Shown piece by piece: positions 31,067 through 39,061 of a stretch of DNA of 39,061 nt. Under the pieces are notes generated by a model. It ran no database searches and was not told where the DNA came from. It was given only the letters and a program-made list of their open reading frames with translations. The position numbers and the translations under genes are program-made. Source of the DNA: Pelagophyceae sp. CCMP2097 (lineage: Eukaryota; Sar; Pelagophyceae); assembly GCA_026770575.1 (NCBI GenBank), contig MU657341.1, positions 1 through 39,061 on the forward strand. Direction: 5' to 3'. How positions within the stretch are numbered: position 1 is the first letter of the stretch; each line of letters begins with the position of its first letter.

Positions 31067-31751
31067 CTACTCGATCACGAAGACGCCCTCGGAGTCCTTC
31101 GACTCGACGGTGCGGATGGCCTCGTCGACCATGTCGCCGAGGATCGCCTCCATCTGCTCCTCCGACTCGGGCTCGAGCATGTCCTCCAGCGAGGTGACCG
31201 CGCAAGCGGGCGCTTTGCCGAGGCGTCCGGCACGAGCGGGCCCGGCGAATCCTGCAGTTCAACTGCTCGATGCCGCTGCGGGAGAGACGCAGTCACGCGA
31301 GGAAAGGAAGAATGCTGCTCACCGCGGACTGAGCGTGCAGAGGCGCCGTTGCGCGCGGCGCGACGTCGCCGGAGGTTTCGACCCGCGGAGCAAACGGCGT
31401 CATCGTGACGGCTGCCTTAACGCCGCCGCCGCCGAACTTGTGCGTCGCCGCGATGGACTTCCGCAGCTCCTCCGGGACGTACGTGCACTATACAGCGTGA
31501 TTCGCCAGGATCGTAGCGTTGGGACGAAACTGCCGGAAGGTTTTGCGGAAGAAGCCGAAGCCTATGCATGCGAAGCCCTTCGGGCCGCCCGGCGTCTTTG
31601 CCGCGACCACCTTGTAGGCGCCCCAGCAGGCGCCTTTCGGCTTGGTGACCTTCGTGCAATCGGCCGTCGAAGCCCCGAAGAAGCAGAGGCCGACGGGGAA
31701 CACCAACCGGGCGCGCGCGCCAAGGCCCACGCGGGCCGTGGCGCGGAACAT
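31067..31751 (-). CDS. Host-like gene of unknown function, probably spliced, possibly damaged
   Basis: It starts MFRATARVGLGARARLVFPV at 31751, followed by a short hydrophobic stretch (VGLCFFGAS) that could be part of a signal or transit peptide. GFACIGFGFFRKTFRQFRP leads to a TAG at 31488. The same frame then carries on with TYVPEELRKSIAATHKFGGG and VKAAVTMTPFAPRVE, which look coding. A possible GTGAGC donor lies near 31325 and acceptors lie near 31250-31270. Beyond them another frame encodes an acidic tail, SLEDMLEPESEEQMEAILGD, ending VESKDSEGVFVIE with a stop at 31067-31069. The phases of my candidate donor and acceptor do not restore the acidic frame, so the true structure is unsettled. 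I do not recognise the family. Confidence 0.4.
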
Positions 31752-32258
31752 CTCGCAAGGAGCACCGGGGCGGGCGACGAGCTCTCACTATTTGAAATAT
31801 ACCAATAAGGGTGGATTTAAAGACGCCTCTATAAAGTAAGTTTCCCTTTCTTATAATTGTAGGGTAAATTAGGTTAAAAGTGATAGAATACAGTAAGTTT
31901 CGTAGTATAGTATTCTCTGCTTAGAATATTATCATAATAATCCTTCCATAAGGAATGGGGGCCGATTTAGGAAAGTCGAAAGCTTTTAAGGGCCGTTCTA
32001 TCGGCGTTATGTTTCCCTCGTTCCGATTTCGTTCCGATTTATTAGTAAGGTCCGTTGATTCCGATTACCGGCGTTCTGTTTATTTGTCTCGATTTCGCGC
32101 GACGGTTTTCTTTTTTATGCTGCGGACATCGGCGCAGCTGTTTCAAGTCCTCTCAAGAGCGGATTTCGTTTGAGAAATTAAGGTTTCAGAAAAAGGGTTG
32201 TTCCACTCCAGAGTTTGAATCCCGGATCCCACGGCCGCTGTCGGCGCGTCATGCGCTG
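31752..32258. other. Spacer before the transposase-like gene
   Basis: AT-rich at 31800-31950, where agtaagttt motifs recur, then mixed. The frame of the following gene is open upstream to 32055, but that extension (VLFICLDFARRFSFLCC) looks unlike the rest of the protein. No promoter motif is recognised. Confidence 0.4.
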
Positions 32259-35200
32259 ATGATGCTCTTCGCTATCCTGATGGTGTCGGCTTTCGCCGAG
32301 ATGATGGAGGCCTCGGCGTTGAAGGTCGGCCTTCCCAAGGGGTGGCCTTTGAGCATCAAGCCGATGAAGGGCAAACCCGGCCGCTCTTGGATCGAGGTCA
32401 TCGGCTGCAGCGACGAGGCCTTCGCCGACGCTGGAGGAACCCGCCGGAATAAGGCTGTGTTCTCTGACGGCATATACGCCACTCCGGGGGGCTACAAGGT
32501 CGACGGCAAGCGGTTGCGCTTCTTGTGCGTCGGCGCGCCTCTCGACGAGTACAAGACGGTCGAAATGCACCTTGACGGCCGTGAACCACTGCCGCCTGCC
32601 TATGCCGCCTTCATCGGAGGCATTGAGGCCAGTGGTGCGTCATTCCATGCTTCGATTTTGTTTTCCGCCGACACCGCTGTGTCAGGTCGCGTGTCAAAGA
32701 CGATGAGCGACATGTACGCCGAGGCAGGCATCGCCATGGCGCCGGTGCCGGCGCCGGCGCCGGCGCCGGCGCCGGCCACCTCTGCGCCAGGGCCGGCGCC
32801 GGCCCAGGCACCGGCCCCGGCCCCGGCTCCGGCCTCGGTCGCCTCTGCGCCAGGGCCGGCGTCGGCCGCCTCCGCACCCGCGCGGCGCCAATCCGAGTCG
32901 GGGGCGCGGCGTGCCGGGCCGGCGTCCAAGGCGAGCACGTCGAGGCGCTCATCTGCTCCTGTGGCGGCGGGGCTGGCCGAAGCGCGCAAGCGGCCCATCT
33001 ACGACGAGGTCAAGCCGCTCCTCGACAAGGATGGCGTCGCCGAGCTCAAGGCGCGGAACGGACGGGCTGTGAAGGTGCAGAAGCTCGTCTCGGCGCGGTA
33101 CAGCGACTTCAGCGGCTACAGTGGCGCACTCGAGCTGGGCGCGAGCGCTTTGCGGAAGCGCGCGAAGATTGTCGAGGGCGTGTGCGGGACTCTCTTTAAA
33201 AGCATCGACAGGGTGCTGACCGTCCTCGCACGACGCAGCAAGAAGGTGTTTGTTCAGGTAGCTTACAGCGTCCAGAACAAGACCCGCCCTACGCGCATGA
33301 CGGGCGCGGAGGGCGCCGGATTTATAGCTGCTGTCGGGCTCTCGACGGCCCAGGCCCGCAAGGCGACCACTTACTTAAAAGCCCTTGGCTTCGGCAAGAT
33401 CCTTGCCACCGAGAAGGACGTGCGCGCCTTCGCGAAGCCGCTCGGCTACGACATGTCTTTCGCGGTGCAGAGCCTCAAGAAGAACAAAGGCAAAAAGGAC
33501 GACGAGACGATTAAGTGCGCCGTCCAGGTCGTCGACCGCGTCGAGGACGCCCTCGAGGACTCGATGCGGCGCCACGCCTTCGTGTCCATCGGCGGTTGGT
33601 TCTACGATGACGTCGTCGTCAAATTCGGCTTTGACAAAGGCGGCGGCGCGACGCGGGCCGGCCTTATCAACTGCTGCATCCGCGAGGCCAACTCGAGCAA
33701 GGAGTTTTTGGCTCTCGCAAACTTTGGGGACGCGCCCGACGACTACGACAACGTGTGCGAGCACATCTTCAAGCCGCTCGAGCCGCAGCTGGCGCGGCTG
33801 AATCGGAGCAGCGTCGTCGTCGGCGGCGCCGTCGATTCGCCTGGCCTGCGCGCTGCTCGTGTCGTGCCGGCCGACTGCTGCCTCGACGCGAACTCGAAGC
33901 GCGTCGTCGTCGCCGCAGGCGTGCAGGCGCCCGGCACGATGGACGAGCTCGCAGCTGCGGCTTGTGGCGTCGTCTACGAGTGGGTTCTCTGTACCTCCGA
34001 GGCCGGGGACGCTGTTGGAGTCGGCGCGGCTCGGGTCGGCGCGGCTGGCGAGCTCGTCGGCTTCTTCAAGTTCCACGCGCCCGTCCCGCTCACGGGCGGC
34101 GCGCAGGTCGTCACCAAAAAGATCAACGTCCTTTACGTCGCGGATATTGACGCGCTGTGCATCATGTTCGGGACGCAGGGCTGCTCTGCCTCGTTTCCGT
34201 GCCCGCTCTGCAACATCGGGCTCAGAGACGTGCCTCTCGGCTTGCCGGCGCTCGCCTGCGTCCGCAATCTGCGAAACTGTGGGGGGGGTCCTTGGGACGA
34301 GCGATATTGCCAACGTCAACCGCCTAGGCGGTCGTGGCAGCGGGAAATGCGCCGCGGTTCCGAGAGCTCGAGGACCTGCACAAGGACTTCGAGGGCTACG
34401 CGCAAGCCGGGGTGGGCCTGACGGACGAGGCGAACAAGAAGCTGGCGCCCGACTACAACAGCGTCGTCCGCCGGCCGCTGCTCTCGCTCGGCTGCGGCTG
34501 GGCCTTGGAGCGCGTCGCGCCGCCTGTGCTCCACATCTTCCAGCTCGGCTTGGGCGCCGCGTGCTACGAGGCGCTCTGCACCTTGGTGCGCATCGACGAG
34601 AAGACCGTCGGCAACGAGAAGATCCGGACGCAGTTGGAAACGTACCGCCTCCTGGTCGCTTCAGAAGAGCGCGACCACAAGTCGCACGTGACGGTGCGCA
34701 AGGCTCTGGCGGCCGACGTGGAGCGCCTCAAGAAGCAGTGCTACGGCCTTTTTTCGCCCGAGGTGTACTCAAAGAACAAAATCACCACGGGCATCGGGGA
34801 GAAGACGTTGAGGACCGAGGGTCAGGACGAGGATGTCATCCTGCAGTACCGGATGCTCTGGCGGCTGCGCGTGGACACTGACGCGCGACTCGAGGCTGCG
34901 TCGGTTGAGGAGAAAGAGCTCGGTAAGAGACTTACGGACCACAAAAAGTTGTACGATGAGCTGAAGACGGCGCTCGTCCAGACGGGCCCGATCGAGGCGG
35001 CGATCGAGGGCCCCTTCTGCACGTCGATCAACGTCTCGAAGGACCTGTACTTCGGCGGCACGTTCGTCGGCATCATGCTCGTGCGCATCATGGAGGCGGA
35101 AAACCGAAAGAAGCTCAGGGCGTTTCTTCGCAAGGAGTGACGCAAGCAGGAGAACCAGGGCGCGGAGGCGCTCATCGCCTAGGTCAAGCCGCTCTTCGAC

Positions 35201-35729
35201 GAGTTCGCCGAGCTCATGCACCTCGCGCGCGCGTGCCGCGTGCTGACCAACGACGAAATCGAGACGCTCTGCGGTCTGTGCGAGTCGGTGCCGCGGCGGC
35301 TGCGCCAGCTCGTCGCGAACCGCCAGATCAAGACGCACATGGTCGAGTTCGAGGTGCCGCGGTTTGTGCGGCGCTGGCGCACCCTCGGGCTGTTTTGTGA
35401 AGACGCGTTCGAGAGCATCCACGCTCTGATGAACCGCATGAAAATGCGATTCGCATGCGTCCGCGACCGCCAGTGTCTGGGGGTATGGTTGAAAACCCTG
35501 GACCGCCATGACATTGCAAACGGAGTCGCGAGCGGTTTCCCGGCGCGCCTCAAAAGATACCCTAGGCGACCGCGTGAAGCGCGACAAGCTCAAGTTCGCG
35601 GCTCTCTCGGTCTTGAAGGAGTGCGCCAGCGCCATCGACGGTATCGTGGCAGATGCGAAACGCGGCCCGTATGCGAAAAAGTCCAAGAAGGCCGACGCGA
35701 CGGCCGCGGTGGCCGCGGCCGCCCCCTGA
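32259..35729 (+). pseudogene. Long DDE-transposase-like protein gene, broken
   Basis: ATGs at 32259 or 32304 fit the start of recognisable coding sequence (VGLPKGWPLSIKPMKGKPGR). A Pro/Ala repeat lies at about 32740-32880 and a basic linker follows. The large middle domain includes GGWFYDDVVVKFGFDKGGG, INVLYVADIDALCIMFGTQG and SASFPCPLCNIGL. The frame changes near 34290, then gives RPLLSLGCGWALERV and PPVLHIFQLGLGAACYEAL. Stops at 35138 and 35180 precede FCEDAFESIHALMNRMKMRF, and a last frame change near 35550 leads to a lysine-rich end. The order ADID...G-sxSyPCPlC, PP-LHi--GLg, and GE--ES-H---N recalls a widespread but poorly named transposase group, in which the first D, second D and final E would be catalytic. 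The superfamily is not certain, nor is the first aspartate. No flanking TIR was found. Confidence 0.55.
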
Positions 35730-35924
35730 ATTTTACGTCCTAATACACGCCTTATCTCATCATCGGACTGTCGAGGGGGGGAAGAGACACGAGGTGCCCC
35801 ACCGTGCCGGCGCTTCGACGCTTTCTTCACAACCCAAGAATGCTTGGAGAGACCCTATCTTCCTATCTCGAGCGGGTTTTCTCATTGGAATTATTCTATA
35901 GATTTCTAGAAGCGTCTTGAAGAT
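35730..35924. other. Spacer after the transposase-like gene
   Basis: No gene supported. Candidate 3' flank of the element. I looked for a match to the sequence upstream of 32.2 kb in inverted orientation and saw none. Confidence 0.4.
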
Positions 35925-36045
35925 CGTAACTCGCCAGCGCGCGAGTATAAGGTGTACCCATTATAAGCAGTTATGTTCGTTATGCTCATTGCTACCATCC
36001 TGGCCTAGATGGGTACACCTTATATTCCCGCGCTGACGAGTTACG
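35925..36045. repeat. Hairpin with 36-bp arms
   Basis: Arms 35925-35960 and 36010-36045 are reverse complements with three mismatches in 36, around a 49-base centre. The inner end of the arm reads ataaggtgtaccca. It may be a small foldback element or the end of a larger TIR element whose partner is missing. Confidence 0.85.
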
Positions 36046-36308
36046 GTGCAAAGGGTCAAAGTTGGAGGCGTATCTCACCAAGGAGACGCGCCCCTTGCAA
36101 ATCTTTCTTATCAAACTATGCAATGCCTACGGGTCCGCTCGATCCCGCGAGGGGCCTCCGATTCGCCTCGGGTGGGGCGCGTGCTGTAGCCGAGAAGTTG
36201 AGGACTTTTCCCGACTTTTTCTGAGAATCGCCGAAAACGAAATCTACTCTTGAAACATGGTGATACGGGAGGGCATTCCGAACGCGTTTTGAATATTTTC
36301 CGGCCTTA
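36046..36308. other. Spacer, possibly intron sequence
   Basis: No gene supported. It ends in aaaagttag directly before VPS13-like coding sequence, which could be an intron 3' end. Confidence 0.4.
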
Positions 36309-37620
36309 AAAGTTAGGCTGCGTCTTCTGCTCGGCGCTGCGGCTGCACCCGCTTGACCTGCGCCTGACGCTCAAGGGCGACCTGAAGCAGGCGTCGCGCG
36401 CCGAGGTGACGCAGGCCCTCGGCGCCGCGCAGCTCGACGCCACGCTGACTTTCCTGGGCCAGCTCGATGACGCGCACCTCGCCGTCGACGTTTTGATGCT
36501 CAACGACGCCTTTGCGGCGACGACGGAGTCGCTCGCGCGCCGCGTGTAGTGGCGCTGCTGCGGCAGATGCACCGAGTCCTCGGCACGTTTGACCTTCTCA
36601 CAAAGACGCCCTTCGCCTTTGTTCGGTCCATGGGCGCCGGCGTCCAAGACTTCCTCTGGCAGCCCATCGAGGGTGCCCTCGCCACAAACGACGAGGCGGG
36701 CGCCTTCTTCGGCTTTGGCCTCGCCTCGGGCGTCGCGCGCGGCACTTCTTCGCTCGTCTCGCAGACGATCGACGGCAGCCTCGGCGTCGTCTCGCAGGTC
36801 ACCGCGGGCCTCGGCGGCACCGTCGCCGCGCTGTCCATGGACCAGGCGTACACGACGAGGCGCGCCATCAACCGCGCCACCGAGCACGCCTCGGGCCGAA
36901 ACATCTCCGCGGCGGCGCTCGCGGGGCCTGGGCCCGGCGCGCGCGGCCCGGCGCCGGCGCTGCAGCGGCGGCGGCGGTCCAACCCGGCGCTAGAGCAGGT
37001 GCGCAAGGGTGGGCAGGAGTTTGCCGCGGGTGACTTCGACGGCGTCACGGGCGTCGTCCTCGAGCCGTACCGCGCCGTCAGCGGCGGCCAGGGCTCGGCG
37101 GTCATCGCCCGCGCCACGATGCGCGGCCTCCTCGGCGTCGCCATCAAGCCCACGGTGGGGCGAATCGACTCGGCAAACCGTGGCGTCGAGGGCGTCCGCC
37201 ACGCCGGCCGCGCCGCGACAGAGTCGCTCAACGGGGCGCTGAGCAAGCAGGCGCCGGCGGTGGCCGCGGGCCAGCGCGGCGGCGGCGCGGCGGAAAGGCC
37301 CGGCACCCCGCGGCCTGGCACGCGCGACAGCCCGCGCGACGCAGCGGCGTGCCAACACGGCCGCTTCCTGGGCACGGCGGGGGGCTTATACGACGCGTCG
37401 CGCGCGGGCGCGGGCGAGGAAGACTGGCGCGAAGCGGCGCTCCACGGGGCGCACTCGCCGTGGTCGCGGCTGCGGCAGCCGCGCATCTTCGCGCGCGACG
37501 GTCACCTCGTGCGCTGCGACACCGAGGCGGCGCTGGCGCAGCAGCTGCTCCGCATCGCGACGAGCTTAAATCGCGACTCGAGCCACGGCATGACGCACTC
37601 TGAGACTGAAAAGCTCTCGA
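36309..37620 (+). pseudogene. VPS13/chorein-family C-terminal region
   Basis: The first part (PLDLRLTLKGDLKQASRAEV, then VDVLMLNDAFAATTESLARR) is followed by a one-base frame change at about 36545. Then comes MHRVLGTFDLLTKTPFAF and GVQDFLWQPIEGAL, and the glycine-rich VPS13 C-terminal pattern: GFGLASGVARGTSSLVSQTI, GGTVAALSMDQAY, then DGVTGVVLEPYRAV and GLLGVAIKPTVGRIDSANRG. RQPRIFARDGHLVRCDTEAA near the end fits the last conserved block. VPS13 proteins are very long lipid-transfer proteins at membrane contact sites, and this part targets membranes. Only about 430 of an expected 3000 or so residues are present. Upstream exons are not in the window, so this is either a fragment or the last exon of a gene interrupted by mobile elements. 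After about 37610 the frame runs into the dispersed repeat, so the true end is unclear. Confidence 0.8.
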
Positions 37621-37653
37621 GGCTCCGCCTCCGGCCTAAGGATGAACGGGTAA

Positions 37654-37719
37654 GGCCGCAAAAAATTAATTCCTTGTTTAACGTTCCACCCGCTTCCAAG
37701 AATCTATTAATCACTCAAT
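37654..37719. repeat. Dispersed repeat, copy B, left part
   Basis: Matches 20921-20985 (ggccgcaa, ttccttgttta, cgcttccaaga). It is cut at 37719 by the MITE-like element and resumes at 38403. Confidence 0.75.
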
Positions 37720-38402
37720 AGAGACCTTCACTTTTTTCTAACTGGTTAGAAACTGGTTAGAAACCTCGTGTAATTGCGTCAAACCAGTTAGAAACTGGTT
37801 AGAAACTCCAGATTTCTAACTAGCAGTTAGAAAATTCGAGTTAGAAACTAGTTAGAAACTCGTGTATTTGCGTCGAACTGACCTTGCACAACAGGAAAAG
37901 AGAGGGTTGAACGGACTTATCGCCGTGGCGCGCAGCCGCGACGGCGCGCTCGAAACGACGCCCGTGGGCGGGGCGCGCCCAGGTCCGCCGCGCAGCGCGC
38001 GCGCGACGCGCGGCGGTGCCGGCGCGCCGCTAAAGCGGGGGAGGCGGCCGATCGTGCCGCGGCCTCCATCGAGGCGCCCGCGGTCGGTCGATTGGGGGGC
38101 GGCGCGCGAGCGCGCCATCAAGACCACTTGTCGGATTTGAATCCAAATGCCGTTGACTCGCCGTTGAATGCAAGTGCGTTATATTTTCCTTCGTCGAGTC
38201 TGACGGATCTGAGCGCGCGGGGCGCATCGGCCGGAGAAGGAGATGCGCGCAGCCCGGTCGGCTTGGCTCTAACTCCATAAAGTTTTTCTAACTATCGCCT
38301 GAACCCCGAGGTTCACTTTTTCTAACCAGTTTCTAACTCGAGTTAGAAACTGGTTAGAAAAAGTCTCGAGTTAGAAACTGGTTAGAAAAAGTGAAGGTCT
38401 CT
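37720..38402. mobile_element. 683-bp MITE-like element with ttagaaactgg repeats
   Basis: The ends are agagaccttcactttttctaa and its reverse complement, with one length difference in the T run. It is flanked by aat on both sides (37717-37719 and 38403-38405), a likely 3-bp target duplication. Comparison with the uninterrupted repeat at 20921-21170 confirms an insertion. Both ends carry many copies of gttagaaac and its complement gtttctaac. The centre (about 37920-38270) is GC-rich with no supported gene. The superfamily is unknown. Confidence 0.82.
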
Positions 38403-38607
38403 AATAGTTTCTTGTAAAATCGCCAAATATTGTAAAGACACCATGCGACGCCACCAAGCTCCCAGGCAGGAGCGGCAACGGCGGTAGTATGTACTGTCGT
38501 CGGTGTCCGGCGTACCATCGTAGCAAACTGTGTCTCTCCATAGTTTTTAGCGATTTGGGCGATCTGTTCACAACTCGCGAATCCTGCGTGGAAAGTGCAA
38601 GCGTATA
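38403..38607. repeat. Dispersed repeat, copy B, right part
   Basis: Continues the match to 20990-21170, including gtagcaaactg and the later ttcaca and ggaaagtg blocks. Minus-strand open frames here have partial counterparts in copy A (LLPGSLVASHGVFTI against LLPGGLVASQGPFTI), so the repeat may descend from a coding sequence. Confidence 0.7.
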
Positions 38608-38952
38608 CGACAGCAAGTGCGCAGTCATCCATCACAGCACCATGAAGAGCAGAGTGATGTTTTTGGATATTAAAAAAAACGATTTTCGCGGACTCGAACC
38701 CTCGCTCTAAAGCACGATTCTTCTCCTATGAGTACACGATCGCTGAAGTGACTTCTGGTTCTGGGGCTTGCGTGACATGGGAGATTGTGATAACGCCCGT
38801 TTTGAATTCCTATATTATAAATCAAGTATGAACTTACATTTCATGTATATGGTCAAGAACATCTGAAGCTTCCAAAAGCCTCGGATCCAGCAGGCGAGTC
38901 TGCTGGACACCGACGACCGTTGGGCATCGGCGAAATGACCGCGGCCGGAGAC
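38608..38952. other. Spacer without a supported gene
   Basis: Around 38690-38705 the minus strand reads gagggttcgagtccgcg, like a tRNA T-arm, but no acceptor stem pairs with it. Nothing else is recognised. Confidence 0.4.
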
Positions 38953-39061
38953 GTCCACGGTGGGATCGTGCGGCCTGAGGCTCGAGGGCCAAAAAAGTCG
39001 GATTCAGGGTCCCTACTTCCGAGTGCCCCGGCCGTCGTGGTTTTCGCACGCGGCCTTTTCG
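38953..39061. repeat. Right copy of the window-flanking direct repeat
   Basis: Matches 1-119 in the same orientation and continues past the window edge. Confidence 0.6.

Noticed and set aside
33375..35830. Long minus-strand open frames over the transposase-like gene
   Set aside because: Antisense shadows. The plus strand carries the conserved blocks.
38680..38770. Possible tRNA on the minus strand (gagggttcgagtccgcg)
   Set aside because: No matching acceptor strand upstream. Only the T-arm resembles a tRNA.

Overview
The window looks like nuclear DNA of a GC-rich unicellular eukaryote, most likely a marine alga or a related protist. Evidence for this is short GT-AG introns (49, 68 and 119 bp) whose splicing restores open frames, a VPS13-type protein fragment, a RING/Sel1 protein, and a very heavy load of eukaryotic mobile elements (Helitron, Ty1/copia, TIR elements, MITE-like elements and an endogenous polinton-like virus). 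The exact lineage cannot be read from the sequence. There is one assembly gap (13632-14229, all N).

The main structure is a nest of insertions. (1) An old Helitron on the minus strand: its Rep/PIF1-helicase body lies at 224-5764, and its probable N-terminal repeat region lies at 25694-26875. (2) Between these two parts sits an AT-rich element of about 19.9 kb (5755-25620) bounded by long terminal inverted repeats. It carries remnants of a protein-primed family B DNA polymerase, a double jelly-roll major capsid protein (MCP) and a long fibre protein, so I read it as a decayed polinton-like virus (PLV) or virophage-like element. (3) Two GC-rich elements later inserted into the virus. One is a Ty1/copia retrotransposon (12020-18378, 131-bp LTRs) that cuts the MCP gene. 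The other is a 4-kb TIR element (20761-24806) carrying a Ulp1-type cysteine protease and two spliced genes. Without these two insertions, about 9.5 kb of viral DNA remains. That is small for the group and fits internal deletions, including loss of the polymerase palm.

The right third (27-39 kb) is a mosaic of host-like genes and small repeats. It holds a RING/Sel1 gene with a frameshift and an in-frame stop, two small hairpin or foldback sequences, a 628-bp TIR element, a minus-strand gene of unknown function (31067-31751), a long plus-strand gene resembling a DDE transposase (32259-35729, broken by indels), the C-terminal region of a VPS13/chorein-family protein (36309-37620, one frameshift), and a 683-bp MITE-like element inserted into a dispersed repeat. 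A second copy of that dispersed repeat lies at 20921-21170. The two ends of the window share a direct repeat of about 90 bp.

Almost every mobile-element gene is disrupted by stops or frameshifts, so the locus looks like a graveyard of elements. Its value lies in the readable insertion order, the split but reconstructable capsid gene, the unusual fibre architecture, and the small TIR elements, which may be undescribed families.
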